Shown: positions 27,259 through 37,120 of the stretch, one piece after another
Numbering within the stretch: the stretch's first letter is position 1
How the letters are laid out: every line of letters begins with the position of its first letter
DNA from: Pedobacter sp. L105
GTDB taxonomy: Bacteria; Bacteroidota; Bacteroidia; Sphingobacteriales; Sphingobacteriaceae
Direction: 5' to 3'
NCBI RefSeq assembly: GCF_009765875.1
Contig: NZ_LMUP01000009.1
Coordinates: 1 to 64,000, forward strand
DNA: 64,000 nucleotides
Made by a program: the position numbers and the translations under genes
Notes under the pieces: model-generated
Databases searched by the model: none
Seen by the model: only the letters and a program-made list of their open reading frames with translations
Told to the model about the DNA's origin: nothing

Positions 27259-30200
27259 TTACTTTTTAGCCCTTAACAAAATCTGATAACTGAACGAAGT
27301 GGGTTTTGCATACACCAAATAGGGTTCCAGTGGTTTGGGCCCGCAACCCCATGAGCCTACGCCAAGGGTTTTATGGCTAATGTTTAAAACTGTTCCCTTG
27401 CTTTTAGGCAGGTCAATTTTATACTCTACATTTTCCATCTCCTCGTCGCTGTAGGGGAGGGCTGCTACCTGAAATAAATCTGTACCTTGTTTAACAGTTA
27501 ACCCTATGCCGCCATCCGTTTGTATGTTGGCCCAATGCACATCTTCATGATTGCCGTTTTCCATAGGTTTTTCATAAGGTGTCATCTGTTGTTTTACCGT
27601 ACTTGAATAATGACCGATGTCAAACCCGCTTTTGCGGTCTGCATAATTTTCCATGGGCCCGCGTCCCAGATAATCAAATTCGGTTAATTGTTCGTCCAGA
27701 AAAAGGCGCACCCCAATTTTGGCCAGGATCAATTTAGGGTCGCTAAAATCAACCACGTTTTCTGAAAGAATTAAGCCATTGGCATCAATCGTGTAAGTCA
27801 CCTTATGATGAACTACAAAATTTTGTTTTCCAGTTCCGGTAAGGCTTAATTGAATTTTAACCTTGTTCTTGCTTAGCTGAGTGGCATTTATCTCGTCTAC
27901 CGACCAACTGATATTTTTTAAACCGTTCTTTTCCCATTCCGGATAAATCCACATATCATCTTTACGATGGGGTGCACGCCATAAATGTAACATCGGGCCT
28001 CCGCCAGGCTGAAGGATGTTTTTGCCGGCTTTCTCCATCTTTGAAAACGTACCTTTCACCTTATCGAACTCCAGGGAAAAGTCGGCCCCCTTAATCTTAA
28101 TAGTTGACTTCGAGTTGTTCATCGTTAATACACCGCTAACCTTTACCGGGGTTTCAGGAATATTGATAGGCAATTCAAATTGTTGTGACGCAACGTCATA
28201 TCCTTTTTTTGCCCAAATTTTATCTTCAGATAAATGAAAAGAAACCCTTAAAAAATAGGCTGCACCAGGTTTCGGCTGTACCTGATAAGGGATCTTAAGT
28301 TCTTTTTCTGCACCAGGAGCGATAGATCCCGGGCTAAAAGTTCCCGACGACAAAGCTTTTCCATCTTCCGTGAGCTCCCATTTTCCTTCCAGGGTATTGA
28401 CGTCTGTAAACTGGTAACGGTTTTTAAGGGTTAAAGTTCCAGTCTTCAGGTCTTTTGCGGCGATGGTAATCCACTGGTAGGCATGTTTCAACTCAGGATA
28501 GTGCGGTTTAAGTGTCCTGTCAGAAAATACAACCCCTTTATGGATAAAATACTGATCATTAGGATACTCACCAAAACCACCACCGAATGCCGTAATGGGA
28601 TGTTTTGGATCTCTGTTGTTGTAAATTCCCTGATCCTGCCATTCCCAGATGGCTCCGCCCAACAGGGATGGATATTTATCGAATAGATCGTTGTAAATAT
28701 CTACCGAACCCATCGAATTGAACATAGCATGTGCATATTCACACAGGTAAAATGGTTTGGTCAGCTTATCATCCTTTGCATGTTTTTCCAGGCTGGCCAC
28801 ATCTGTATACATCTGGCTGTCGATATCTGCAGGGTTGTCTTTCCCAATTCCAAAACCTTCATAATGCGTGGGCCTGGTTGGGTCTATAGTCTTGATGGTC
28901 TGTAGTGCAGCCCTAAAATTAGAACCTCCGCTACCACATTCATTTCCCAGAGACCAGATAATTACTGAGGGATGGTTTTTAAAATTCTCTACATTGGCAA
29001 CGTTTCTGTCGATAATAGCCGCCTTGATGCGTGGATCTTCATTAAATTCATCCCATGAACCATGACTCTCCAAATTGGCTTCTGCCACCAGATAAATACC
29101 ATACTGGTCGCATAACTCATACCATCTTGGATCGTCTGAGTAGTGACAGGTACGTACATGGTTACAATTGGCCTGCTTAATCAGCGTAATATCCTTGATC
29201 ATCTGGTCTTCGGTAATCGCGTGACCAACATCAGGCCAGTTTTCATGTCGGTTTACACCCTTTAACTTGATGGCCACACCGTTCACTAAAAACTGTCTGC
29301 CCTTTATTTCTATCTGTCGGAATCCGGTTTTTGAGGATAGAATTTCTACATCTTTATTCCCGTCTTTAAGTTCTAAAACGGTGGTGTACAGTTTCGGTGT
29401 TTCGGCTGTCCATTTAGATGGCGCTGTAACGTTAAAACTCAAATTTACATTCACTTCTTCACCCGGTTTAAGGGCCGGTACCGCAGTTTGGTTGCCCTTA
29501 ACGAATACATCGCCGTTATAGAGTGATGCCTGGATAACCCTTGCCCGGATTGCCTTTGTACCATAATTCTTAATTTTAGTGGATACTTTGACCTCTGCAT
29601 CTTTAAATTGCTTGTCCAGGTTGGTTTTAATAAAAAAGTCGCGGATGTGTTGCTCCGGGGCACTCCAAAGTGTTACATTCCTGAAAATGCCGCTCAAGCG
29701 CCACATATCCTGATCTTCCAGGTAACTACCGGTGGTAAAACGGTACACTTCAACAGCGAGTGTATTTTTGCCTGGTTGCAGGTACTTTGTTAGATCGAAC
29801 TCGGCTGCGTTACGGCTGTTTACACTGTAGCCAACCTTGTGTCCGTTAACCCAGATAAAAAATCCGGCATCCACACCATCAAAAGTGATAAAAACCTTAC
29901 GGTCCTTCCAGCTAGCGGGTACCGTAAAATCACGGCGGTAACTGCCCACGGGGTTCCGCTCTTTAAAGGCAGTGAATTTTTCTGGAGGGGTACTCATCAC
30001 CCGGGGGAAATCCTTTTTGAATATATAGGTGTAATTGCTGTAGTAAGGTGTTCCATATCCTTCTACCTGAAAATTTGAAGGCACTTTGATTTCCTTCCAG
30101 CCAGAAACATCATATTCGGGTTTGTAAAAGTTAACCGGACGTTTTTGCGGCCAGTCTACCCAGTTAAATTTCCACATTCCATTTAAACTCACCGCAAAGG

Positions 30201-30435
30201 TAGAGGCACGTCTGTTTGCCAAAAGTGCCTGCTTTAAATCGACATAGGGCATTAAGGTAGCATGTGCAGCTTCTTTATGGATACCGATGTTTTCCGGGTC
30301 CTCAATTTCTTTTGGTACCGATGCTGTATCTTGTTTAGACAGGAAACTACTTTCTTTTTGTTGTGCCTGTGTGATATTGGTATAACTGATGAAAAGCAGG
30401 ATAAAGAGCTTGATGAACCGGGTAAATTTTAGCAT
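27259..30435 (-). CDS. Glycoside hydrolase family 2, LacZ-like beta-galactosidase
   Basis: 1058 residues from Met at 30435, chosen because it begins a good signal peptide (MLKFTRFIKLFILLFISYTN to TQAQ); an open frame reaches 30597 but that extension looks like untranslated leader. Sugar-binding, immunoglobulin-like, TIM-barrel and C-terminal Bgal small-chain domains are in the usual order. Acid/base Glu in SLGNECGSG (E499 in this numbering) and nucleophile Glu in YLCEYAHAMFNSMG (E566). Typical of exo-beta-galactosidases of family GH2, probably periplasmic. First gene of the glycosidase operon, divergent from the hybrid sensor at 30630. Confidence 0.93.
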   Translation of the reverse strand: MLKFTRFIKLFILLFISYTNITQAQQKESSFLSKQDTASVPKEIEDPENIGIHKEAAHATLMPYVDLKQALLANRRASTFAVSLNGMWKFNWVDWPQKRPVNFYKPEYDVSGWKEIKVPSNFQVEGYGTPYYSNYTYIFKKDFPRVMSTPPEKFTAFKERNPVGSYRRDFTVPASWKDRKVFITFDGVDAGFFIWVNGHKVGYSVNSRNAAEFDLTKYLQPGKNTLAVEVYRFTTGSYLEDQDMWRLSGIFRNVTLWSAPEQHIRDFFIKTNLDKQFKDAEVKVSTKIKNYGTKAIRARVIQASLYNGDVFVKGNQTAVPALKPGEEVNVNLSFNVTAPSKWTAETPKLYTTVLELKDGNKDVEILSSKTGFRQIEIKGRQFLVNGVAIKLKGVNRHENWPDVGHAITEDQMIKDITLIKQANCNHVRTCHYSDDPRWYELCDQYGIYLVAEANLESHGSWDEFNEDPRIKAAIIDRNVANVENFKNHPSVIIWSLGNECGSGGSNFRAALQTIKTIDPTRPTHYEGFGIGKDNPADIDSQMYTDVASLEKHAKDDKLTKPFYLCEYAHAMFNSMGSVDIYNDLFDKYPSLLGGAIWEWQDQGIYNNRDPKHPITAFGGGFGEYPNDQYFIHKGVVFSDRTLKPHYPELKHAYQWITIAAKDLKTGTLTLKNRYQFTDVNTLEGKWELTEDGKALSSGTFSPGSIAPGAEKELKIPYQVQPKPGAAYFLRVSFHLSEDKIWAKKGYDVASQQFELPINIPETPVKVSGVLTMNNSKSTIKIKGADFSLEFDKVKGTFSKMEKAGKNILQPGGGPMLHLWRAPHRKDDMWIYPEWEKNGLKNISWSVDEINATQLSKNKVKIQLSLTGTGKQNFVVHHKVTYTIDANGLILSENVVDFSDPKLILAKIGVRLFLDEQLTEFDYLGRGPMENYADRKSGFDIGHYSSTVKQQMTPYEKPMENGNHEDVHWANIQTDGGIGLTVKQGTDLFQVAALPYSDEEMENVEYKIDLPKSKGTVLNISHKTLGVGSWGCGPKPLEPYLVYAKPTSFSYQILLRAKK

Positions 30436-30629
30436 AATCAGGTTTAGGAATAATTGGTTAGCAGGTTTAAATTGTAAATAGGTGCAAACACAAATAACTT
30501 TAATAAAACGTTTTGTTGGGTTGCCACTGCATACATTTTTTTTGACAATACGTACATTTGTGTAGATGGATTGTATATTAACCGGATATAAGTTCATTTT
30601 TACACCATGGTAAGCCCGTTTTATTTTTT

Positions 30630-33600
30630 ATGATGGTTTGGTTTAAATGGATAGCTATTTTTAGCGCTGTATTTCTTTTAAGTACTGTGTGCAGCCAGGC
30701 GGTTTTTAGTCAGTCTTTTCCCTATAAATTTAAATATCTTACTGTTGACGAAGGGCTTTCCCATACAGACGCTAATGATATTGCACAAGATTCCAGGGGG
30801 TACATCTGGACAGGAACAAACTTCGGCCTCAACCGCTTTGATGGTTATGTAAACACAAAATATTACAACAATAAACAACCTTTAAAAAATGCTTATCAAA
30901 ACAGGATTCGTTTTGTATATCCCGATTTTGAGGGTAAGATCTGGTTGGGCACCGAAGATGGCCTGGCGTATTTCGATCCTGCATTGGAGCAGTATGTTGA
31001 AATCACGGAGGCTATAAAAAATACCTCTCCATATTTTAAAAAGATTGTGAAGCCCGGAAACAACCTGCTTTATGGACTGCAAAGGGGCTTACTGAAAGTT
31101 TATCGGGTAGATAAAACTGTTCTTAATCCCATAAAAATAAACATCCCTGCTGATGTCCATTTTTCGGATATGGTCACTGATGCAAAGGGCCGGGTTTATT
31201 TGTCCAGCAACAGGGGAATATGGGTAATGGATACGAAAATGAAGATCAGCCGGTTATTGATCAATGGCAAATCGAATCAAAATTTAAACACCATATTTCT
31301 TGACAACAGCCATCATATCCTTACCGCATCGGCTGATACCTTATATTTAACCAGCGGAAACCAGGATCAGCTATCGATAGAGAAGAGATTTGTACATCAC
31401 GATATCAGGGATATACAAAATATGGCGCAAAAGGGAAAGTCAGACTATTGGATCAACACCGGTAGGCGCCTGATCAGGTTGGACCAGAATTTGAATTTTA
31501 TCCAAACTCTTGAAAGTACAAGCAGCCTGTTCAGCATCAACTCAACTTCAATAAACACCATTCTCATAGATCGTTCTGAATGTTTGTGGCTGAGCACTTT
31601 TGGGGGCGGGCTAAATTACTGCGACCTGAATGAGAAACGCTTTTATACGCTTAAACCCGATCCTGAGCACATTAATTCGGTGTCGGGAAATTATGTCCGT
31701 TCGGTATTTGCAGAAGGTGAAGAGCTGTGGATCGGCACCATGACCAAAGGACTAATCCATTACAACTTGAAAACGAAGCAATGGACTTTTTTCAATTCCG
31801 ATCATTCGCCCTTAAAGCTCAAAAACGATGCGGTTACTGCGATTGTTGCAGATAAAAGTAAAAATTTATGGATAGGTACGGGTGGCGGTTTAGAAATTCT
31901 AAAACCCAATCGTAGTGTTTTATGGAACCCGCCCGGTGCACAGCACTTTCCAAAATATGGTATAGAAACCCTCGCTGTAGATTGTTACGGCAACATTTGG
32001 TTCGGCAATCACGTCGACAAATTTGGTGTGATATATAAGGACAGTAAAGGTGTTTATCAGGTTAAATATTATGGAGAAGGCTACTTTATCCAGGCAGATC
32101 AGAATAGGCCACAGCTCTTTGTTTCCAGTACCAAAGGATTAAAGCAAATTTTGGTTGATGCTGAGGGCAGCATCCTTAAAACAACTACGTACAGGGCAAC
32201 GGGAAAAAAGAATGCCCTGAGTTCTGATTATACCTATCCAATTGCCAGGCAGCAAAATGATACCTATTGGGTAGGCACCATTGGGGGCGGTTTAAACAAA
32301 CTTACTTTTGGAAAGGATAACCGTTTGCAGCACATCAAGGCTTTCGGTAGTAACTTCGGGGTATTCAATGATGTGGAGAGCCTGGAAATTGATGATGATG
32401 GGAACATCTGGATGGGCGGTAATGGATTAGAATCCCTCAATTCAAAAACGGGAAAACTGACCAGGTTTGATAAAAACGATGGACTACAAGGCAACAGTTT
32501 CAAAGTAGGTTCTTCATACAAAGCGAAAGATGGCTGTTTGTTTTTTGGCGGGATCAATGGCCTCAACTATTTTTATCCGCGTGAAATACGGTCAAATTCT
32601 GTCGATGCGAAACCTATCCTAACAGGAATTTTAATCAATAACCAGAAGCCGGATTTTGGCGTTGCCCGATCTGCTAAAGACAATACCATCAGCAAGGCGA
32701 TAGGATATAGCGGGGATATAGCTATCAATTACCTGCAAAACAACTTTGTGATCTCTTTTTCATCGATGCACTTCGCGAATCCGTTAAAATGTCATTATCG
32801 CTATCAACTGATTGGTTTTGATAACAATTGGAGATATACCGATGGAAATAATCCAAGGGCCGCCTACAGTAACCTGAACTATGACCGCTATACCTTTGTG
32901 GTACAGGCTACCAATAACGATGGGGTGTGGAGCATGGAAAGTGCTAGAACCACCATCTCAATTTCACCACCCTGGTGGAAGTCAGACCTGGCAAAACTGT
33001 TGTATGCCGTATTTTTCATAGCGGCAATATCCGCAACTTTCCTGCTTCAGGCCAGGTGGTACCGCATGAAAAGTGAGATTGCGCTGCGTCAGGTCAATGA
33101 AAAAAGAATGCAGGATATGCACCGGCAGCGGGAAGAACTTTCTGAGCAGCAGCTTGTTTTTTTTACCAATATCTCTCATGATTTTCGCACACCGCTGACT
33201 ATACTCATGGGCTCGATAGAAAATCTGATTGGCCAAAACCAAAACCCAACGGTTGATCATAGCTATCAGTTTATACTGAGAAATGCAAGGCGGTTGCTAA
33301 ACCTGGTAACTGAACTGATGAACTTCAGGAAAATTGCGGATAAAACCATCAAACTTCAGGTGCAGCCGGTATGGATTGATCAATTTTGCCTCGATGTTGT
33401 ACAGGAATTTGAAATACTTGCTGACCGCAAGCAGATTACCTTTAAGATCAATCAGCCGGCAGAACAGCATACTGCAGTCCAACCGCTATACATAGATGTT
33501 GAAGTCATCGAAAAAATACTCTTTAATTTGCTAAGCAATGCGTTTAAATATACTAAGGCCGGTGGTGAGGTGATATTGGACGTTGTAGATGATATTTCAA

Positions 33601-34772
33601 ATTTTACACCCCGTTTTAAAAAAGGGATTGAATTTTTACATCCCTTAAGGGCCAAAAGTTATATTTATTTTATCCTGTCGGATTCGGGTATAGGCATCTC
33701 CCCTGAGTGGATTTCGAAAGTTTTTGACCGCTATTACCGGGTTAATCATCAGCACTTGGGTTCTGGAGTAGGCCTTGCCATTGTTAAAAGCCTTGCTGAA
33801 TTGCACAAAGGTGATATTTATTTGTACAGTGAGCCTGAAAAGGGTACTCAGATAGTTATCGGCATACCAAGTGAGGCAGATTTTTATGAAGCCTCAGAAA
33901 GGATCATGCCCAATCAATCTTTAGAAAAACAGCTTGAAAAAATTGATTCCTTTAGCATTGAGCTGGTGTCTGAAGAAGAAACCATCAGTGGCGAAGAGGA
34001 TGTAAAAAGCAAAAAGACCATTTTGCTGGTGGATGATAATGATGATTTGAGGCATTATTTAAAACAGATTTTTAAAACGCAATATCTTATACTAGAGGCC
34101 AATAATGGTAAAACAGCACTTAACGTGGCCAGCCAGTACCTCCCTGATTTAATTATCAGCGATGTGATGATGCCGGATATGGATGGAATTGAATTTTGTG
34201 AAAACGTCAAAGAAACTTTTGAAACCAGTCACATCCCTTTTATCATCCTCTCGGGTAAGGATGAATTGGAAACAAAAATTAAAGGGATGGCATCGGGAGC
34301 AGACTTTTATTTCTCCAAGCCCTTTAGCAATGAACTGCTGTTGTTAACCGTTCAGAACATCTTTGAAAAGGCAGAAAAAGTTAAAGAACGGTACATCAAG
34401 AATTATCTTGCGCAGGCCACAGATCTGGTTCATTCCGAAAAAGATAAGAAATTTATCGCTGAGCTTTTAAGTTTAGTAGAACAGAATATTAAAGACCCAA
34501 ACCTTGATGTAGATTTTTTATGTAACCAGCTGTTCATCAGCCGGACCAAGCTTTACCAAAAGATAAAGAGTATTTCCAATCAGTCGGTAGGAGAGTTCAT
34601 CCGCACCATCAGGCTAAAAAAGGCCGTTCAGATAATGACCCACGAAGATGTTCCCCTTTATGAGGTTGCCGAAAGAACCGGTTTCCTGAGCAGTTCTAAT
34701 TTTTCGAGGGCATTTAAAAAGGAATTTGGAAAATCACCTTTACAGTATATTACTGCTTTTAAAAAGCAGTAA
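30630..34772 (+). CDS. Hybrid two-component system sensor/regulator (HTCS)
   Basis: 1380 residues. Signal peptide, a periplasmic sensor of about 14 two-component-propeller blades (about 30-640; repeated LWIGT-type motifs such as GYIWTGTNFGLNRFDG), a Y_Y_Y domain (about 725-800), one membrane helix (about 805-825), HisKA (FFTNISHDFRTPLT, His about 850), HATPase (NLLSNAFKYTKAGG; GSGVGLAIVK), a receiver (ILLVDDNDDLR, about 1131; phospho-Asp in LIISDVMMPDMDG) and a C-terminal AraC HTH (about 1275-1378). In Bacteroidota such proteins sense an oligosaccharide in the periplasm and switch on the adjacent utilisation locus. It is divergent from GH2. The gene's last 35 bases form one arm and the start of the other arm of a perfect inverted repeat. 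Confidence 0.95.
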   Translation: MMVWFKWIAIFSAVFLLSTVCSQAVFSQSFPYKFKYLTVDEGLSHTDANDIAQDSRGYIWTGTNFGLNRFDGYVNTKYYNNKQPLKNAYQNRIRFVYPDFEGKIWLGTEDGLAYFDPALEQYVEITEAIKNTSPYFKKIVKPGNNLLYGLQRGLLKVYRVDKTVLNPIKINIPADVHFSDMVTDAKGRVYLSSNRGIWVMDTKMKISRLLINGKSNQNLNTIFLDNSHHILTASADTLYLTSGNQDQLSIEKRFVHHDIRDIQNMAQKGKSDYWINTGRRLIRLDQNLNFIQTLESTSSLFSINSTSINTILIDRSECLWLSTFGGGLNYCDLNEKRFYTLKPDPEHINSVSGNYVRSVFAEGEELWIGTMTKGLIHYNLKTKQWTFFNSDHSPLKLKNDAVTAIVADKSKNLWIGTGGGLEILKPNRSVLWNPPGAQHFPKYGIETLAVDCYGNIWFGNHVDKFGVIYKDSKGVYQVKYYGEGYFIQADQNRPQLFVSSTKGLKQILVDAEGSILKTTTYRATGKKNALSSDYTYPIARQQNDTYWVGTIGGGLNKLTFGKDNRLQHIKAFGSNFGVFNDVESLEIDDDGNIWMGGNGLESLNSKTGKLTRFDKNDGLQGNSFKVGSSYKAKDGCLFFGGINGLNYFYPREIRSNSVDAKPILTGILINNQKPDFGVARSAKDNTISKAIGYSGDIAINYLQNNFVISFSSMHFANPLKCHYRYQLIGFDNNWRYTDGNNPRAAYSNLNYDRYTFVVQATNNDGVWSMESARTTISISPPWWKSDLAKLLYAVFFIAAISATFLLQARWYRMKSEIALRQVNEKRMQDMHRQREELSEQQLVFFTNISHDFRTPLTILMGSIENLIGQNQNPTVDHSYQFILRNARRLLNLVTELMNFRKIADKTIKLQVQPVWIDQFCLDVVQEFEILADRKQITFKINQPAEQHTAVQPLYIDVEVIEKILFNLLSNAFKYTKAGGEVILDVVDDISNFTPRFKKGIEFLHPLRAKSYIYFILSDSGIGISPEWISKVFDRYYRVNHQHLGSGVGLAIVKSLAELHKGDIYLYSEPEKGTQIVIGIPSEADFYEASERIMPNQSLEKQLEKIDSFSIELVSEEETISGEEDVKSKKTILLVDDNDDLRHYLKQIFKTQYLILEANNGKTALNVASQYLPDLIISDVMMPDMDGIEFCENVKETFETSHIPFIILSGKDELETKIKGMASGADFYFSKPFSNELLLLTVQNIFEKAEKVKERYIKNYLAQATDLVHSEKDKKFIAELLSLVEQNIKDPNLDVDFLCNQLFISRTKLYQKIKSISNQSVGEFIRTIRLKKAVQIMTHEDVPLYEVAERTGFLSSSNFSRAFKKEFGKSPLQYITAFKKQ

Positions 34773-34784
34773 TATACTGTAAAG
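34738..34784. terminator. Perfect 23-bp inverted repeat at the HTCS 3' end (hairpin/terminator)
   Basis: CTTTACAGTATATTACTGCTTTT (34738-34760) and its exact complement (34762-34784) surround a single A. It covers the last codons and stop of the HTCS gene. The stem is very stable but no U-run follows, so it may be a transcript-protecting hairpin or a bidirectional terminator rather than a classic intrinsic terminator. Confidence 0.6.
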
Positions 34785-34870
34785 TAGGGATCATTTTCTT
34801 TTGGAACGTTTGCCATTCCACTTCTTTGTTGTAAAAAAAGATTATCCATAAAATATCGAATAAATGTAAT

Positions 34871-34914
34871 ACCCCAAAAATTGGGGTGTATTGAACTATT
34901 TTTACCTATATTTG
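34871..34914 (+). promoter_or_regulatory. Inverted repeat plus candidate -7 box upstream of the second ATPase gene
   Basis: ACCCCAA-AAA-TTGGGGT (34871-34887) is a perfect 7-bp dyad. TATATTTG at 34907-34914 matches the TAnnTTTG element, 38 bp before ATG 34953. A TTG at 34881-34883 lies 23 bases upstream of it, within the dyad, so the dyad may act as an operator over the -33 region. Motif-based inference. Confidence 0.4.
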
Positions 34915-34952
34915 ACTGTTTTTATTGTTAATGTTATTTAAAATACAATGCA

Positions 34953-36194
34953 ATGGTGAGAATAGTGAATTATAAATTACAACATTTTCGGAATATCGGA
35001 TCCGCGGAACTGGTATTCGGCAATTACAATGTGATTATCGGAACAAACAACTCTGGAAAGTCTAATTTTATTCAGTCGTTCGGTTTCTTGAACTACATTT
35101 TGTACAGCGCTTCAGAAGAAGTGACTGCCTCATTTCGCAGTGGATTCAGAGGCACGTCGTACAGCAATGCATTGCCTAACAATTGGATAATTACCGAAGA
35201 TGCAGAAGCTATCCCGGCGATATCTGCCGAATTGGAATTTGAGAACACAGAAACCAACCGTAAATTTATTTATTATATCCGTATTCGTTACCGGATCAGT
35301 GAACGGTCGAGACACCCAATATTTTATATAGACAGCGAAAGCTTTCGCTATAAGGAAAATGGTAAGACCGGCGGCCCGGTAAGGATTTTTTCCCGTCATG
35401 AAAACGATGTACATTATGGCAGCGATTTCCCGAAATTTAAGTTTGAAAACGGTGTGCCCGATGCTTTTAGCCTCGTACGTGTTCTACAGCTTAGCAGCGG
35501 ATCGAATGTGGCTTATATGGATGCGCAAAAGTGTTTGAGCAATGTATTAAAGACACCTGTATTTTATTTTTCTCACACTGAGCTCACCAAAAATGATAGT
35601 ATGAGCCGATTAGGGCTTTATAAAGGGAGAGTGATTGCTTTTGATCTTGAAAGTGAAGTTCTGAACCTGGAAAACGGTGAGAGCTGGGATATTTTCAAGA
35701 GTGCGCTTTACAACGTGCTCGGCATTGATGATGTAAATGTGGCCAGATTCTATACGGGCGACAAGCAAAAGACAAACGAAGAAGAAATCAAATTTCTCCG
35801 TTTTCGCCATGCGGGCAATCTGAAAACTTTGAAGGAACTTTCCGACGGAAGCATTCTTCTGATCGCGCTTATTGTCAAGGTACTGAACAGCGATCACGAT
35901 ATTTTCCTTATAGAGGAACCTGAGAATTCGACGCATCCCAAAGCGCTGATGGACCTGGTAGCTTTCCTGAAAAGTTTCAGCGAAAATAAGCAGTTCATCA
36001 TCACTTCCCACTCCATCGTATTACTCAATAAAAGTAAACTGGAGGAAATCATTACCAGCCGAACTACGGCTAAGGGGATGAGTGAGTTTGAAAATGCCAG
36101 CTCCCGTAAGGATTTAAAAACACGCCTGCGTTCGGGGAGCAGCAGCTTTGCTGATGAATTATTTTTTGAGCAAACTGAGGAGGAGTTCGACTAA
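34953..36194 (+). CDS. OLD-like AAA_21 ATPase, first gene of a two-gene defence-type pair
   Basis: 413 residues. RecF/OLD-like start YKLQHFRNIGSAELVFGNYN, Walker A GTNNSGKS (30-37), a long insert (about 70-270), signature-like LKELSDGSILLIALIVK (about 289-305), Walker B IFLIEEPENSTHPKAL (about 314-330), and H-loop FIITSHSIVLLNKS (about 348-361). The EEPENSTHP pattern is typical of OLD and AAA_21 ATPases. It lacks its own TOPRIM domain; the partner gene downstream supplies one, as in PARIS and AbiL-like systems. Not closely similar to the ATPase at 5488. Its stop overlaps the partner's ATG (TAATG at 36192-36196). Confidence 0.85.
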   Translation: MVRIVNYKLQHFRNIGSAELVFGNYNVIIGTNNSGKSNFIQSFGFLNYILYSASEEVTASFRSGFRGTSYSNALPNNWIITEDAEAIPAISAELEFENTETNRKFIYYIRIRYRISERSRHPIFYIDSESFRYKENGKTGGPVRIFSRHENDVHYGSDFPKFKFENGVPDAFSLVRVLQLSSGSNVAYMDAQKCLSNVLKTPVFYFSHTELTKNDSMSRLGLYKGRVIAFDLESEVLNLENGESWDIFKSALYNVLGIDDVNVARFYTGDKQKTNEEEIKFLRFRHAGNLKTLKELSDGSILLIALIVKVLNSDHDIFLIEEPENSTHPKALMDLVAFLKSFSENKQFIITSHSIVLLNKSKLEEIITSRTTAKGMSEFENASSRKDLKTRLRSGSSSFADELFFEQTEEEFD

Positions 36195-36835
36195 TGGCCA
36201 AGACGGAAAAGAACCCGAGCTCTATCCTGTTTCTTTATGAGGGTGAAACAGAAGATGATTTTTATAAAAAGATTTTTAAGAAGTATATTCCCGAACGTGC
36301 GATCCGTTGTAACTTCGGGAACCTGAAGGGTGTATATAATGTAACGGAAAAGGTAAGGAATAAGATCAAGGCATACCTGGAAAATAGATCTTTTCAGGAC
36401 TGCGAAGATATAAATGTGTTTGTGGCCATCGACCGGGAAGGTGATCGAAGCACGCCTGATTTGCTGCGGTTAGCCGAGTTGGAGAAGGAATTTATATATG
36501 AAGGGTCACGTATCAAAAAAATCCACGGACTGATTGCTACGCAGGATCTTGAATCCTGGTTTTTTCACGACCTCGGGGGCATATACAAACATTTGCAAGT
36601 ACCTGTCAAGCAACGGAAGATGAATGCTTATCCCAATAAAGATAAAGTTAACAATAGGGTTCTTTCAGGGCTGTTTCACCGGTATAAGAAACATTACCAG
36701 AAAGGTCGCCGTGTTGCAGGTTTTGTAGATGGGCTTGATCTTGGCCTGATCTATGAAAATGTGCCCGAACTTAAACAGGCTATTACGGCCATCCACGCAT
36801 TGGTACCTGCCCAGAAATCAGTTGCTAAAAAATAG
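36194..36835 (+). CDS. TOPRIM-like putative nuclease partner of the OLD-like ATPase
   Basis: 213 residues. Near the N-terminus LFLYEGETEDDFYKKIF (about 13-29) has the Glu and acidic neighbours of a TOPRIM/RloB-type motif, and VFVAIDREGDRSTPD (about 75-89) supplies the D-x-x-x-D motif; ATQDLESWFFHD (about 115-126) recalls the NEVFELWLLLH block of RloB. I take it as a TOPRIM-fold metal-dependent nuclease or regulator. It is not a standard RloB; a DUF4276-like or AriB-like relative is possible. A basic C-terminus (YKKHYQKGRR) may bind nucleic acid. Coupled to the ATPase by a 1-bp overlap. No other gene is clearly in the operon. Confidence 0.72.
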   Translation: MAKTEKNPSSILFLYEGETEDDFYKKIFKKYIPERAIRCNFGNLKGVYNVTEKVRNKIKAYLENRSFQDCEDINVFVAIDREGDRSTPDLLRLAELEKEFIYEGSRIKKIHGLIATQDLESWFFHDLGGIYKHLQVPVKQRKMNAYPNKDKVNNRVLSGLFHRYKKHYQKGRRVAGFVDGLDLGLIYENVPELKQAITAIHALVPAQKSVAKK

Positions 36836-37120
36836 ACTATATACCGTATAAGCTTGTTTGATTTATGTAGTTGTATATTGGTTAGAATAAGCGGTTAAAA
36901 GGTTATCACTTTCCAATAATGCATATTTAATTAATAAAAAAACATCCTTGTTTGCTAGAGAAGAATTTGAACCATTCGATGTAACAATTGAAACCTTATG
37001 GTTATTCGAAGTGTAGACGTTTATATTTTTTCGAGAAATCTAAATTTAGTAGCCCTATTAGTCGGTTCTCAAACTATTTTATGGAAGATTTGCGTAGACT
37101 ATCATTTTATCAACGGGATT
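36836..37120. other. Gene-free spacer after the second defence pair
   Basis: AT-rich with no supported coding frame and no clear terminator. It ends at a stub of the secreted protein family seen at 39925 and 40576. Confidence 0.5.

Noticed and set aside
30436..30597. 54-codon N-terminal extension of the GH2 gene
   Set aside because: A normal signal peptide starts at 30435, and the extension has no family similarity.
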